Translations under genes and position numbers: made by a program
Source: Pleurotus ostreatus/Saccharomyces cerevisiae fusant
Lineage: Eukaryota > Opisthokonta
Reading direction: 5' to 3'
DNA: 43,339 nt
NCBI GenBank assembly: GCA_024196135.1
Contig: JAMQCK010000182.1
Coordinates: 1-43,339 of the forward strand
Notes under the pieces: generated by a model
What the model was told of the DNA's origin: nothing
What the model saw: only the letters and a program-made list of their open reading frames with translations
Database searches by the model: none
Shown: positions 20,658-31,034 of the stretch, one piece after another
How positions within the stretch are numbered: the first letter of the stretch is position 1
Layout of the letters: each line of letters starts with the position of its first letter

Positions 20658-22457
20658 ATGGCAAATATCCGCTCGCCCGGCGTCGCTGTCCCTTCCGCCG
20701 CCGAAACGGCGTTGTACAACATGACCTCCCCCTCCCATTCCTTCCTCCCCAAGGCGCAGGGCGGCTCGACATGGCTCTTCACCACCGCGACCATCGTCGT
20801 CTCCCTACTCCTTCTCGAGCAGGCCGTGTACAAGTACAAGAAGCGCCATCTCCCGGGCGCGTCCTGGACAATACCCATCATCGGGAAGTTCATGGATTCC
20901 TTACACCCGACGCTCGAGAACTACATGAAGCAATGGGCAATGGGCGATCTCAGCGTCGTTAGCGTGTTCAACATGTATGTCCTCGCCATCCATATGCGTC
21001 TTGGTCTGACAGCGTCTTGTCAGTTTCATCGTGATGGCGGCCTCAAACGACTATTCGCGGAAGATCCTCAACACGCCATGTGCAGAGCCGGCGGTTGTCA
21101 ACTCTGCGAAGCACGTTCTCTGCCCCGAGAACTGGTGTGTGTACTCTCTACTCGCTTATACCATCTGCTGACCATCGCCTAGGGTGTTCTTGAATGGCAA
21201 GGCTCACGTCGAGTACCGTCGCGGTTTGAACGCACTCTTCACCCGGAAGGCCCTCGGGTAGGATAATATTCACTCAATGCAACCACGTGACTGATTTTCT
21301 ATAGCTCATACGTCGACATTCAGGACCGTATTGCCAAGGAGCACCTCCAGGACTGGGTTAAGAAGTGCCAGACGACCGGCAAATCGTTCCCCATCATGAT
21401 GGACGCCCGCTTTATGAACATGGTCACCTCCATCCGCGTCTTCTGCGGCATGTACGTCCCCGACGACGCCATCGCGGAGATTTCGCAGAAGTACTGGGAC
21501 ATCACCGTCGCGCTCGAGCTCGTCAACTTCCCCCTCCCCATCCCCGGCACGAAGATCTACCGCGCGATCCAGGCGCGCAAGGTCGCGTTCAAGTGGCTCG
21601 AGCACGCCGCGCACGAGTCGAAGATCGCCATGGCCGCGGGCAAGACCGCGGGCTGCCTGCTCGACGAGTGGTGCCAGGTGCTGAATGACCCGACGTACAA
21701 GGGCCGCAAGGACTTCAGCGACCGCGAGATGGCGCTCGTCGTCTTCTCCTTCCTCTTCGCGTCGCAGGATGCGATGAGCAGCGGGCTCACGTACGGCTTC
21801 CAGCACCTCGTCGACCACCCGGACGTGTTTGCGAAGATCCGCGAGGAGCTGGACCGTGTCGTTGGCCGCGACCCGCACGCCGTCCTCACCCTCGACCTCC
21901 TCGACCAGCTCCCGTACTTGCAAGCCGCGGTCAAGGAGAGCATGCGCGTCAAGCCGCCCGTGACGATGGTAGGCGCACGCTATCCCCTCTTTCACAGCTC
22001 GCTAACTCGCCCGCCAGATTCCCTACAAGACCGTCAAGCCGTTCCAGATTCGCGAGGACTACACCGTCCCAACCGGCACGCTCCTCATCCCCACCTTCTA
22101 CAACTCGCTGCACGACCCCGACGTATACCCCGAGCCCGAGGCGTTCAAGCCCGAGCGCTGGCTCGACCCCGAGGGCAGCGCGAACAAGAACCCGAAGAAC
22201 TGGATCGGGTTTGGCAACGGCGCGCACCGCTGCATCGGGCAGGAGTACGCGCTCATGAACATCGCGCTCGTGCTCGCGAACGCGGTGATGTTGGCGGACT
22301 GGGAGCACGACATCACGGAGGATAGCTTCAAAGTCAAGTGAGTGGTAGCCTTTCCGTGGGTGGGGTGCGTGTGCTGACGGGCTGTGGCAGAATGATCGCG
22401 ACCTTGTTCCCTGCGGACGAGTGCAAGATCAAGTTCACGCCGCGTGCGTTGGCATGA
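20658..22457 (+). CDS. ERG5: Sterol C-22 desaturase, cytochrome P450 CYP61
   Basis: Model of 517 aa with exons 20658-20974, 21024-21134, 21183-21257, 21305-21968, 22018-22337 and 22391-22457. CYP61 introduces the C22-C23 double bond in the late ergosterol pathway at the ER, with NADPH-P450 reductase. An N-terminal membrane anchor (STWLFTTATIVVSLLLLE) precedes KKRHLPG. CYP61-typical blocks follow: NWVFLNGKAHVEYRRGLN, FTRKALGSY, the I-helix FLFASQDAMSSG, ExxR as E379-R382 (KESMR), PERW, and the haem loop FGNGAHRCIGQEY with Cys 461. The FASQDA I-helix and the KAHV(E/D)YR block separate it from CYP51. Length is normal. The start lies at ATGGCAAATATCC after a GC-rich leader. Confidence 0.93.
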
Positions 22458-22879
22458 GTGTCGTGAGCTGGCACGGTCGTTTCTTGTCGCATGATCTTGT
22501 CCGTCTTGTGCCACTAGCATGGGTATCCTCGGTTGGGTGGAAAGCAGCAGTATAAACACAAATCATCTGTGGCGGCGCTAGCCACCACGCTCCCTTTGCA
22601 CGACACTACTGTGCTCGTGCATCCTCCACGATTATGTTTCTTATCGTATAATTTAGAAGAGCGTTCGCATTAGAGTGGACCATGGTCATACTTCAGCTAT
22701 GCGTGCTGTAATAGACAATCTGCCGAGTTGTCCTGCATGTTGGAGAGTGCCCGCATTTTGAAGGGCACGTCTGCCTGCCTGTCTTGAGACTCCTTGTCCA
22801 TGGCTATTTCGTTGAGTGTATTATGGGCGAGTTATACATGCGCATCAGTGAAGCCTTTGGAAGCAGGCCTTCAGTAGAC
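22458..22879. other. ERG5 3' flank, no gene recognised
   Basis: About 420 bp after the ERG5 stop, with no coding or RNA feature seen. It includes the ERG5 3'-UTR and runs to the edge of duplicated arm Y. Confidence 0.4.
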
Positions 22880-23345
22880 CCATTGATGCGGACCGCTGAC
22901 GGTACAGTATTCGCGTTATTGAGCTCCTTACCTTGGAGACATGTATCTTACCGGATGCTGCCAGCATTGCCTGAACCTGGCTAGGACCTTGCCGCCGAAA
23001 GTTCAACCATTCTACTTCCAAATTGGGACATTCCCGGCGTTTGCAAACGACGGCGCCTGTTCTCACCACTTTGGCGCGGTGCCCTTCTACGCCACTCCGA
23101 CCGCGCAAGCGATCCGCCTCCGAGTCTGAGAACAAGCAGGAATCCGGATCGCCAAGCGCTTACGCACTACTCGTCCGCATACTCGGCCAACGCGCCGCTA
23201 CCGCGGAGAAGGATTCGGGGGTGTATTGCAGAAGACCACCCGGCGGACCGCTCGAAGCCGAAAGCAAGCACAGAAAACGAAACGCGCGAATCGACGCGGG
23301 AAATGGCAACACTGGAAAGCGCGTGCGGCGCACTGTGCCGGGGTA
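22880..23345 (+). pseudogene. FunK1 kinase relic: promoter joined to C-terminal tail
   Basis: The left part (about 22880-23090) matches the FunK1 C upstream region in inverted orientation (shared ACCTGGCTAGGACCTTGC and AAGTTCAACCATTC). The right part (about 23095-23345) matches the last ~85 codons of FunK1 C: the basic tail, a GCGGAGAAGGA segment, and codons ending like RTAPG before a TAG. The 3' flank to about 23440 also matches. The start codon, N-terminal domain and whole kinase domain are missing. The breakpoint lies near 23085-23095, where both parent sequences carry a short ACGC(C)AC stretch. The relic has no usable start and has shifted frames, so it is dead as a kinase. Confidence 0.72.
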
Positions 23346-23930
23346 GGTTTGACGATGCCCTTGCACTCAATAACGGGTTCAATCGCGGCAGTCTCCCTGG
23401 GTCGCTACCGGCTCCCCAGGTTGTCATCGAGGATTGCATGATGTGCATAGCACTCCGCTGGCGCTGGGCCTGGTGGCATGCGAGTCGAATGCGGGGACAG
23501 TATCGACGGGAATGACGATCGCCCGCCAGGGTCAAGTTCGCCGGTGAGTTGCATCGCCCCAGTCAGCCTGTTCGTTCTGGAGACATAGTAGATATGGACG
23601 ACAGGCATCCGCACCTGCTCTCGCGTTCTTACGCGACCGTCTTCCGAAGGAAGGGGGAAGCGGGGAATATATACTAGTTTATCTGGAGCCGAAATGATGA
23701 TCTCGCGCGCGGCCCAGCTTCGGTGTCGTTCGCCGCTGTCCTAAACCTAGACATCAGTCTGGTGCTGTCTAGCCCTCATCAATGGCGCACGACAGAAAGT
23801 CCTACAGCTCGTTCCTAGCCCTCATCAATTATTGTACGGTCACGAAAGCTTTGGCGATATCCCGCTGGAAGCGAGCGACGTATTCGAGCAGTTCTTGATC
23901 AGGTAAGGCGGAGTGTTCGTAAGCTTGTAT
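22880..23930 (-). repeat. Arm Y of an inverted segmental duplication
   Basis: Read on the minus strand it holds the functional MSH4 3' end, intergenic DNA with pieces matching 13430-13550, a FunK1 3' flank and tail, and a FunK1 upstream block. This is the same order as arm X on the plus strand. Compared with arm X it lacks roughly 2.9 kb, including the FunK1 start codon and kinase domain. Confidence 0.7.
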
Positions 23931-26900
23931 CAGTTGCGTGCGGAGCTGCGAGTAGGGCGAAGGTCGAAGGCAGGGAACGAGAGCGAGAGTGAAGAAGCGT
24001 GCAAAGCAGAAGCCGGAGAGCCAGGGGAGTCGACCAGAAAGCGGGTGAGTCGAGCCAGTTCGTAAGCATGGGAGAGCGCAAAAGAGAGGCAAGCAGTGAG
24101 ACTGAGCCAAAACGAGCGCAGAGAAAGGGTCAAAGTACCCGCAGGAGAGCCTTCCGCCGAACGGCGATCTTGTTGCTTTCGCTAGACTCTTCGTGGCGGG
24201 CGTGCAGAGCGGCGAGTTGACTGGCGACGCGCTTCGCTTCGGTGAGGACGTCCTCCGGTAGATCAGCTAGCCTGGCGAGTTCGAGACCTGGACGCGAAGT
24301 GTGCTCGGAGGAGTGAAGAACTCAAAGGTTTGGGACAAACCGTAGTGGCTATCGTCTTCTGGACCTCCGTCGACGATACTGAAGACTACTTAGCCACGGA
24401 TATCAAGAACGAGTAGCTGAGCGCACCGATACTGGAAAGTTACACCGAAGTTTGTGGTGGTTCGTCGGCTCCGTTGGACAGATAGATGAAGACTATAAGA
24501 GGGATGTTCAGCAGACATAACGCATCATGAGCTATGTCAAGCACTTGACGACCGACGGCTGCCTCGAAAGCGTCGTTGTAAGCTCGCCGAAGTGCCTGTC
24601 CTCGTTGCGTCAGGGTCATAGACGCTACGGTAGAAGGGAAAACACTACGTGGCGAAGAAGACGAAGGCCTACGAGTATTGTGCGTCAGACGTCGTCTTCA
24701 CAGAATACAACACAATGGGCAACACGAGCATACCTTCAGGCGTACGAGCGCCTCCGCAATTGCATGCGAAATACCGACGCCTTCCCTCGGCGAGGTCCCT
24801 CTGCCGAGCTCGTCCAAATGAATGAGGCTTTTCGGAGTCGCAAGGCCTGGTCATTTCATTGGTAGAAGCTCGACAGACAGGCGTATACCGACTTACCAAG
24901 TATCATCGCCGAAGTAGCCATCTCACTCGCAAACGTGCTCAGACTGCGCTCGATGTCATCGTCGTTCGACAATCGGGTCAATAACGCATCGTGAATGCTT
25001 ATAAGCCGTCAGTAAGTCAAAAGAAGATCAGCGACTGCAGCGCTCACCGAAAGCTTGCATACTCCGCTGGCACGAAGCAGCCCGTCATCGCCACAATCAA
25101 GAGGAGCGCAATTTGCCGTAGGTAGGTACTTTTCCCAGACATGCTGTATACACTCGTCAGCTCGCGCAGTCGACGTAAAAGCGATGCTCATCGCACTTTG
25201 GTCCCTGCACAATCTGAAAGCAGGACGAGTCGTCGCAGTACACGTCGTTGGGCACGACTGAGCCCGCCGATTGTATCGTTTCCAAGATCGGATGCTTGCC
25301 GGACTTGATAGCGAGTGTGCCGGTGAATTCAGGTCGTACTGTATGCGCATGAGCAGTGAGTCCACAAGCCCCACAAGTGCAGGCATACTGTAGCTGCGGA
25401 CTGAAAGGGGTGTCAGCGTTGAAGCGCCGTAAGGAACGTGAGAAAACCTTACTGATAGACGCATGTGCGAACGACCAAAGCATGTCCAGCAAGGCAACCT
25501 AAGACGAATCAGTCGACTCAAGAAAGGGTGATCTTACGATATGCATACCGCTTCCGACGCCTTGTAAAGCGCGCCAACGTCGACGATGATCTCCGCGACC
25601 ATGTCCTGGATGATCCTAAAGCAAGTCGGCTAAGCGCTATGATTTGAGAAAACGACTCACTTGTCACTCAACAGCAGCGTCTCATCCAGCGCGTCCTTCA
25701 TCCTTGCATTCATCTTCTTCTGCAGAGCTCGTCAGCATTTCTCATACCCCAACCACCACCTCTCCCCACTCACCAACTCCATACTCGTGAACACCCACTT
25801 CCCTTTCTTCAGCCCCACATTCAAGAACCCCCTAGGCAACTCCCCCTCCAGATCATCTTTCTTCATCGTGAACACGAACCCCGTGCTCTCCTGGTACACA
25901 AGCGCGAGCGGCAGCGTGTGCGCGTCGCTCAGCGTGCGGTTAAGGTGAAAGATGTCCCCAATGTTCTCGCGGTAGGTCTCGCGCGCGACGTCGAGGAGGC
26001 GGTTGCAGTTGGCTTTCACGGCGTAGACGCGGGCGTTTACGGCGGCGATGCCGCCCTGGAGAAGGTGTCAGTGTTGAGAGAAGAGTGGATGGATGGAGTA
26101 CCTTGGACGGGGTGCTATCCTCGTTCAGACGTTCGTCGACAAGCTCTTGAATTTTCGTCAGCCGTTCGTCGCCGAGCATCTGAGGGCCGGCATGAGCTGG
26201 AACTATACAGACTTGTGCTGAACATAACTCACGTCGCGAATAATCTTCAGGAGCTGCGACTGACTACCCTCCAGCGCCTTGTAAAGAAGGGGAAGGGTCT
26301 TGACTGCGTTTCTCAGGCTCAGCATCTGCGTGACTCTCGTCGATGCAGGCTTCGCGTTGTTGGTCGGGCGTGCTTCCGAGGCTGCGAGCTGATATACACG
26401 TCGTGAGCTATGACCAGGGAGCGGAGGACAACACGTACGGATGCGATCAGCTTGTCGAAGTCCATCTTGTTCAGGACTCGCAGCGCGTCCTTGACCTCGT
26501 TGAAGCGGTCCTCCGTCTTGACGAACTCTGACTGGCATTATTCACATGCCCGCGGGGCTTTCTCACTGGGACATACCTTCGACCACGTCCAGACGCGCGT
26601 CGATGGATGGCAGGACCGTGATCGGTGAGAGTATGTTCGTTCTCAGCAGTCGCGCTCCCATCGCGGTGAACGTGTGGTTCAAGGTCCTGCGATGATACTC
26701 AGAGCCAACGCGATGGTTTGTAAAGGAACGTCCGCGTACCCAAACAGTGTATGCGTGGACTTCTTATGCGTCATATTGCCGACCAGCTCGAGGTTGCGGG
26801 CGGTCTCCGGGTCGATCATCATCGTGCCCTCGACCGGTGCGTAGCGGATGCGAAGGGAGCCGGAAGAGAAGCGAATGTTGAGTTTGAGCTCTGCATGCTT

Positions 26901-27728
26901 GAAGAGAGCGCTCGCGGCTGAGAGGGTGTAGTATCTGTGCGAAGTTAGATTAGAAGGCGCATATATGCAGTTCGTAAGTCACGCACTTGTTCACGACCGC
27001 GAGGAGGGTACCGGCACGCTCATCGTCTTCGACACAAAGCTGCTGAATAAAGTCGAGTCCTTCAGCCGATCAGTATGTGCTGTGAAGTCGGGCGCGCTGC
27101 ACGTACCACTGGTCTCGTTCCAGTACTTCCTGCCAACCGCTTCTACGGGTACACCAGGGAACTCGTCCTCGATGGCTTCTACCAACACAGAAGTTGAGTT
27201 CACCCTCTTGCCGCCCGACGTAGTTTGTCCATCCGCCGAAGCGACGAACGTGTCCGGGACAAGGACCAGGGCCGGCCGATGCAGGTGCATCTGGTGCAGC
27301 GTCTTCACGTATGTCGGACAGTCGGAGATCTACAATCGGTTCTCAGCACGCATATACCCACCCGTATGGCGCTTATACCCCGGCCCACCGCATACACTCA
27401 CCTGCACGAGCACGACCTGGCCGGTATCCTTCTCCAGAGCGGCCATCCCGACCTCGCGAGCGACGCCGCGTCCCTCCAGAACGGCAACAATGTAGCTAGC
27501 TTCGTGCCTCACGTAGTTCGACGCCGCTGTCCCTGGACGCCCCGTTCCTGGGCGCGTCTGCCCTGTCCATGGCCTACCTGTCCCCGTCTGCGGGCGTCCG
27601 CTGGTGCTTTGCCCGGTCCACGGCCGATTGGAACCAGTATATGGGCGACTCGTTGCGGGGCGCGACCTCGAGTTTGGCGCGTACGACGCGCCCGTCGTCG
27701 GGCGACCAGTGTTGGGGCGTGAGTACAT
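23829..27728 (-). CDS. MSH4: MutS homologue 4 (meiotic crossover factor)
   Basis: Model of 869 aa in 23 exons. Exon starts and ends, descending: 27728-27402, 27329-27107, 27059-26987, 26934-26740, 26686-26577, 26527-26439, 26388-26233, 26179-26102, 26055-25774, 25719-25661, 25615-25549, 25498-25453, 25400-25389, 25338-25197, 25143-25048, 24997-24897, 24846-24734, 24668-24649, 24595-24545, 24492-24427, 24378-24341, 24287-24139 and 23945-23829. MSH4 pairs with MSH5 as a clamp that stabilises Holliday junctions in meiosis. The connector, lever and clamp regions are followed by Walker [14 protein letters not shown] (about 618-630), Walker [12 protein letters not shown] (Asp 697-Glu 698) and ATHFGEL. 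The mismatch-binding MutS-I domain is absent, as expected. The N-terminus is a repetitive TGRP-type low-complexity leader. Exon 13 is only 12 nt. The start is ATG 27728, because the earlier in-frame codon is TTG. Confidence 0.92.
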
Positions 27729-27997
27729 GATGACGGTTGGGATCAAGAAGTACAAGGGCTTCCTAAACTAGACAATAGACGATGACGCGTGACGTCACGC
27801 GACGTCATTCGCGTTCAACTCTATCCAACTTCGACACTCTCTTGCGATGCTTATTCGCTAGTCTTCTTGCACGATTATGGGTCGTGCAAGATGATGAAGG
27901 GATACAGACAAAGGTGCATGAGGAGCAAGTCAGTGTTGCAAAGGGCCTATAAATACATTGGATGATGATGTAGATACTCCTTCATAGCGCCTGCCGT
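27729..27997 (-). promoter_or_regulatory. MSH4 upstream region with CRE-type palindrome
   Basis: A 14-bp perfect palindrome, GCGTGACGTCACGC, lies at 27787-27800, about 60 nt upstream of the MSH4 ATG. A second ACGTCAT half (ATGACGT on the minus strand) lies at 27802-27808. TGACGTCA is the classical ATF/CREB bZIP site. ATGACGT is the core bound by Atf1-Pcr1 in fission yeast. Binding in this fungus is inferred, not shown. Confidence 0.6.
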
Positions 27998-28483
27998 TTA
28001 CTCCTTGACGTTCTTCTTGAAGTCCTCCTTTGCTTCGCGGGCGCCTGCGGCGGCCTACATGACTTCGTGAGCAACGATAAACGCCATGACAGACAAGCAA
28101 GTTGCTCACCTGGTTTGCCTTGTGGCTAGCCTGCTCACTGGTCTCTTCTGCCTTCTGCTTAGTGGAGGCTGCGGTGGAGTCTAGAAGGACATTCAGCACT
28201 CCGATTGCAAGCAATAGTATATGCAAGACGTACTGATGGTTTCCTTGGTTGTTTGCGAGGCCTTCTCGCCCTTCTCAATGCCCTTCGCGAGGGTCTGGCC
28301 GACCTTCTTGTTCAACTGGATGTGCCAGGTAAGCTACTGAGCAGCGGGGACGGACCAAAGACGTACAGTGTCAGCCGTCTCCTTGACCGTCTCCGACACG
28401 GTCTTGCGGGCGACGGGAGTCGTGTGCAAGGTGCGCGCAGAGCGCGCGACAGTGCGAGAAGCAGTAGCAGTGAACTGGAACAT
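27998..28483 (-). CDS. Small mitochondrial LEA-like protein
   Basis: Model of 108 aa with exons 28483-28367, 28315-28234, 28180-28110 and 28054-27998. The N-terminus (MFQFTATASRTVARSARTLH) is Arg/Ser-rich without acids, a typical mitochondrial presequence. The remainder is a highly charged amphipathic helix of Lys/Glu/Ala/Thr repeats (KTVSETVKETAD, KQKAEETSEQASHKAN, REAKEDFKKNVKE). This resembles late-embryogenesis-abundant group 3/4 proteins, which protect membranes and enzymes during drying or stress. A minus-strand TATAAAG (28561-28567) lies about 78 nt above the ATG. The role is inferred from composition only. Confidence 0.72.
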
Positions 28484-28803
28484 GATGATGGACGTTGAAA
28501 TAGGCTAAGTCGCCAAAAGTGGGGAGAGGAGAATGAAGGGTCGTTGCTCATGGGCATGCCCTTTATATTCAGGACGTTGGAGGGCCATGACGGTGATGAT
28601 GACGTTCAAGACTACGTCGGGGAGCGGCACTGACGCCCATGTCACGCCCTCGTGAGTGTGACATACCGCGAAGATGATTGTTTGGCACCCACCGATACAG
28701 CTCCTTGCTTCCCGCCACCACATCGCTTGCCTCAAGACAGACTATCCCGCCTTTGCACATTTCTATCCCCTCACACTCTTTTTAATACGCTCTTTACACT
28801 ATA
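28484..28803. promoter_or_regulatory. Divergent promoter region
   Basis: These 320 bp separate the minus-strand LEA-like gene and a plus-strand unknown gene. They contain the TATA box at 28561-28567 for the former. An AT-rich stretch (TTTTTAATACGC, about 28780) lies some 25 nt before the latter's ATG. No other feature was seen. Confidence 0.4.
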
Positions 28804-29924
28804 ATGGCCATCTACTCGCCTAATGACATCTGTCGCTCAAGCATGGTCAGTTAGACGCATTGTCGATCTCTTCGCCGTACTGATGCTCAGACTCGTAGAT
28901 CATCGGCAACTTGACGTACCTCCAGCACACCTCCGATGTTCTGCTTTCCAAGGCCTCCGCCCTTCGTGAAGACCACGGCCTCGTAGGCAAACAGCTGTCT
29001 CACGGCATCCACATCGTCTCGATCGACGGCGTCGAGCGCGTCGTGCCGGATCGCCATGAATCTCGCCGGCTCTCCCTGGCCTCAAGCTTTCTGTCTAACG
29101 TGGAAGACTCGCCTGCGCTCTCTTGCTCCGAGTTCTCGGACATTTCTTCGCCGGCGACCACCTGCTCCGAGTTCGAAGCCGTCTCGCCGAAGCCCACCTG
29201 GACTCCCTCCGCTTCTCAGGCTGTCACGCGCTCAGGTCGAAAGCCCCGCCCTACGACGATATGCGCTCCGCCCTCTTTCCGGCAGCAGGCTCGTCGTAGC
29301 ATCGGATACAAAAACTCGCAGACGCTCGAGTTCAATCGCTACTCTCAGCCGAGCTCGAACGATCAGGATAGTCGCGTCCTGGACCTGGCGATGAAGAGGC
29401 CACCAACTCAGCGCTCCGTCTTAGATGCCGCAAGCGCCCGACCTCGGTTTTCCGGCGGTCTACGGCCCCTCTCGCTTGTCGCCAAGGCAGACGTCGCTCC
29501 CCCTAATAACGCCGTATCTGTCGCGAGCCTGCGCCGCCAGCTGGTTCAGCGTTTCAAGCAGCGCTTTAACAAGTCTACTGCTCGCGAACGACTTGCCTGG
29601 CACCTTCACTCGCTACGTGACACTGTCGTCGCCAAAGTCAACGACTTCTACCCGCAGAGGGATATAGGTGATCTCGAGGCCGACCTTCCCGGACGCAACG
29701 CTCTTGACATCGTGCGCGCGGAGATAACCCCTCGTCTGCGGACTCTGCGTCTATCTGGGTCCACGAGGACTCACGCGGAGGAGTCTGAACCTGCGCCGTC
29801 CGGCGGTTTCCGCCAGACGATGTTTAGGTGGATGATGGAGTGGCTGTGGGACGGGGAGGCCGACTCCATCATGAAGACGTCCGCCGATGCGGCGATCTAC
29901 ACGGCGATGGCGATGGTTTTGTGA
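28804..29924 (+). CDS. Unknown basidiomycete protein, largely disordered
   Basis: Model of 355 aa with exons 28804-28845 and 28899-29924; the donor is GTCAGT. I do not recognise the family. The first 70 residues look folded (IIGNLTYLQHTSDVLLSK, GIHIVSIDGVERVVPDR). They are followed by a Ser/Pro/Glu-rich disordered region with paired SCSEFSD/TCSEFEA repeats, and a basic helical stretch (SLRRQLVQRFKQRFNKSTAR). A hydrophobic end follows (MFRWMMEWLWDGEADSIM...AAIYTAMAMVL). The start in the short first exon gives a good ATG. The large exon alone has no early ATG in frame. No function is assigned. Confidence 0.65.
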
Positions 29925-30185
29925 GGTATGTTTGTGGCTGGCTGTCTTGCGCGCAGGTTGCTTACGATTACGCAGATTCGTCTACTAATTAGATGGAGAT
30001 GGTCGCGGCGTTATGGCGCTGGATAATTGGGATCGTGATCCTTAATAGAGGGATTATACGTACTGTATACACGGTTTAGATGGGGTACGGCCTTTAATAT
30101 AGATTTGGTCGAGTCGGATGTTTGTGTGCGTGAAGCGAGGAATCGCATCGTAGGTTGGTCATGAATCTGCATCACTTGTCCACGC
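29925..30185. other. Convergent 3' intergenic
   Basis: Tail-to-tail spacer between the unknown gene (+) and the first BTB gene (-). It is AT-richer than its neighbours and should hold both 3'-UTRs. No gene was found. Confidence 0.4.
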
Positions 30186-30973
30186 CTATATCCGGTATGC
30201 AACTTCGCAGAGTCTCTTCGACCTTGCCCTTCTTGCCCTATCCACCTCTTTCAGCACCGCGATCCACAAAAAAGACACCGTGCGCACCTTCTTCAACAAC
30301 GTCTCCCTCGCCAGCGCGATCGACGCCGTCATCGCGGGCCCCATATCGCACGCCTCCTCGATCGTGACCGCCTCCTCGCGCGTGCAGAGCCGCTTGATCG
30401 ACGCCCATGCCCAGTTTCGGCCGAGGCCCAGCTTGACGCTGAGGGCGATTTTGCGCACGTCGCAGAGCGTGCCGGCGCGGTCGAGGGCGTGGAGGGCGAC
30501 GACGCTGGCGTCGCGCATGTCGAAGATGTCGGCAAGCTTGAGGACGGATTCCCATTTGGGGAGGGTGGCGGGATCGGGGTCGGGGGACCTGAGAGAGGGG
30601 GCAAGTGAGTGGGGAGGAAGTGGAGGGAGAGGGCGATGAGGGAATGGACGTACCATTCGTATGGCGAGTCGTAGAAAAACCAGAGCAGGTTCTCAAAGTC
30701 TTCGGCTTTGACGTCGAGGACGACGGGGTCGTTCTCGGTCGCGCCCTCTTCCGAGTTTGCAGGCGTTGTAGGTAGCTTGAACATGTCCGAGAAGACGAGA
30801 GACGCTCGCTTGAGATGATAGGAGTGCATGCGGAAGAGACGACCTTCGACCTTGAGTAGCACCATGAGCGCCAGATCATCGAGGGCAAATACCGATAAAC
30901 TGACCTGCAAGAATATATCGCCGCTCTGACAGCCCCAGAGCCTGCTTCGCGATTCGAGTATCGCATTACCCAT
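30186..30973 (-). CDS. BTB/POZ domain protein (tandem copy 1)
   Basis: Model of 222 aa with exons 30973-30905, 30850-30654 and 30588-30186. The N-terminal half is a BTB fold (GDIFLQVEGRLFRMHSYHLKRASLVFSDMF, then VLDVKAEDFENLLWFFYDSPYEW). A helical BACK-like region follows (ESVLKLADIFDMRDASVVALHALDR). BTB proteins dimerise and often act as Cul3 adaptors or in transcription. In mushrooms they form large families of unknown target. The first intron (30904-30851) is 54 nt, in frame and stop-free. Intron positions and phases match the neighbouring copy 2. The start ATG 30973 is only 62 nt past the copy 2 stop, so both could share regulation or read-through. Confidence 0.8.
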
Positions 30974-31034
30974 TTTCTTGGGGCTCTCCACTGTAGATGA
31001 GCCTCAGGACAAGCCGCACGAGTGGAGCTGAATC

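Noticed and set aside
21306..21995. Minus-strand frame of 229 aa opposite ERG5
   Set aside because: It lies wholly within the main CYP61 exon. Arg/Glu/Leu-rich composition reflects codon bias on the sense strand.
20658..22457. CYP51 (lanosterol demethylase) as identity of the P450
   Set aside because: The I-helix FASQDA and the NWVFLNGKAHVEYRRGLN block are those of CYP61. CYP51 has a different I-helix and B'-C region.
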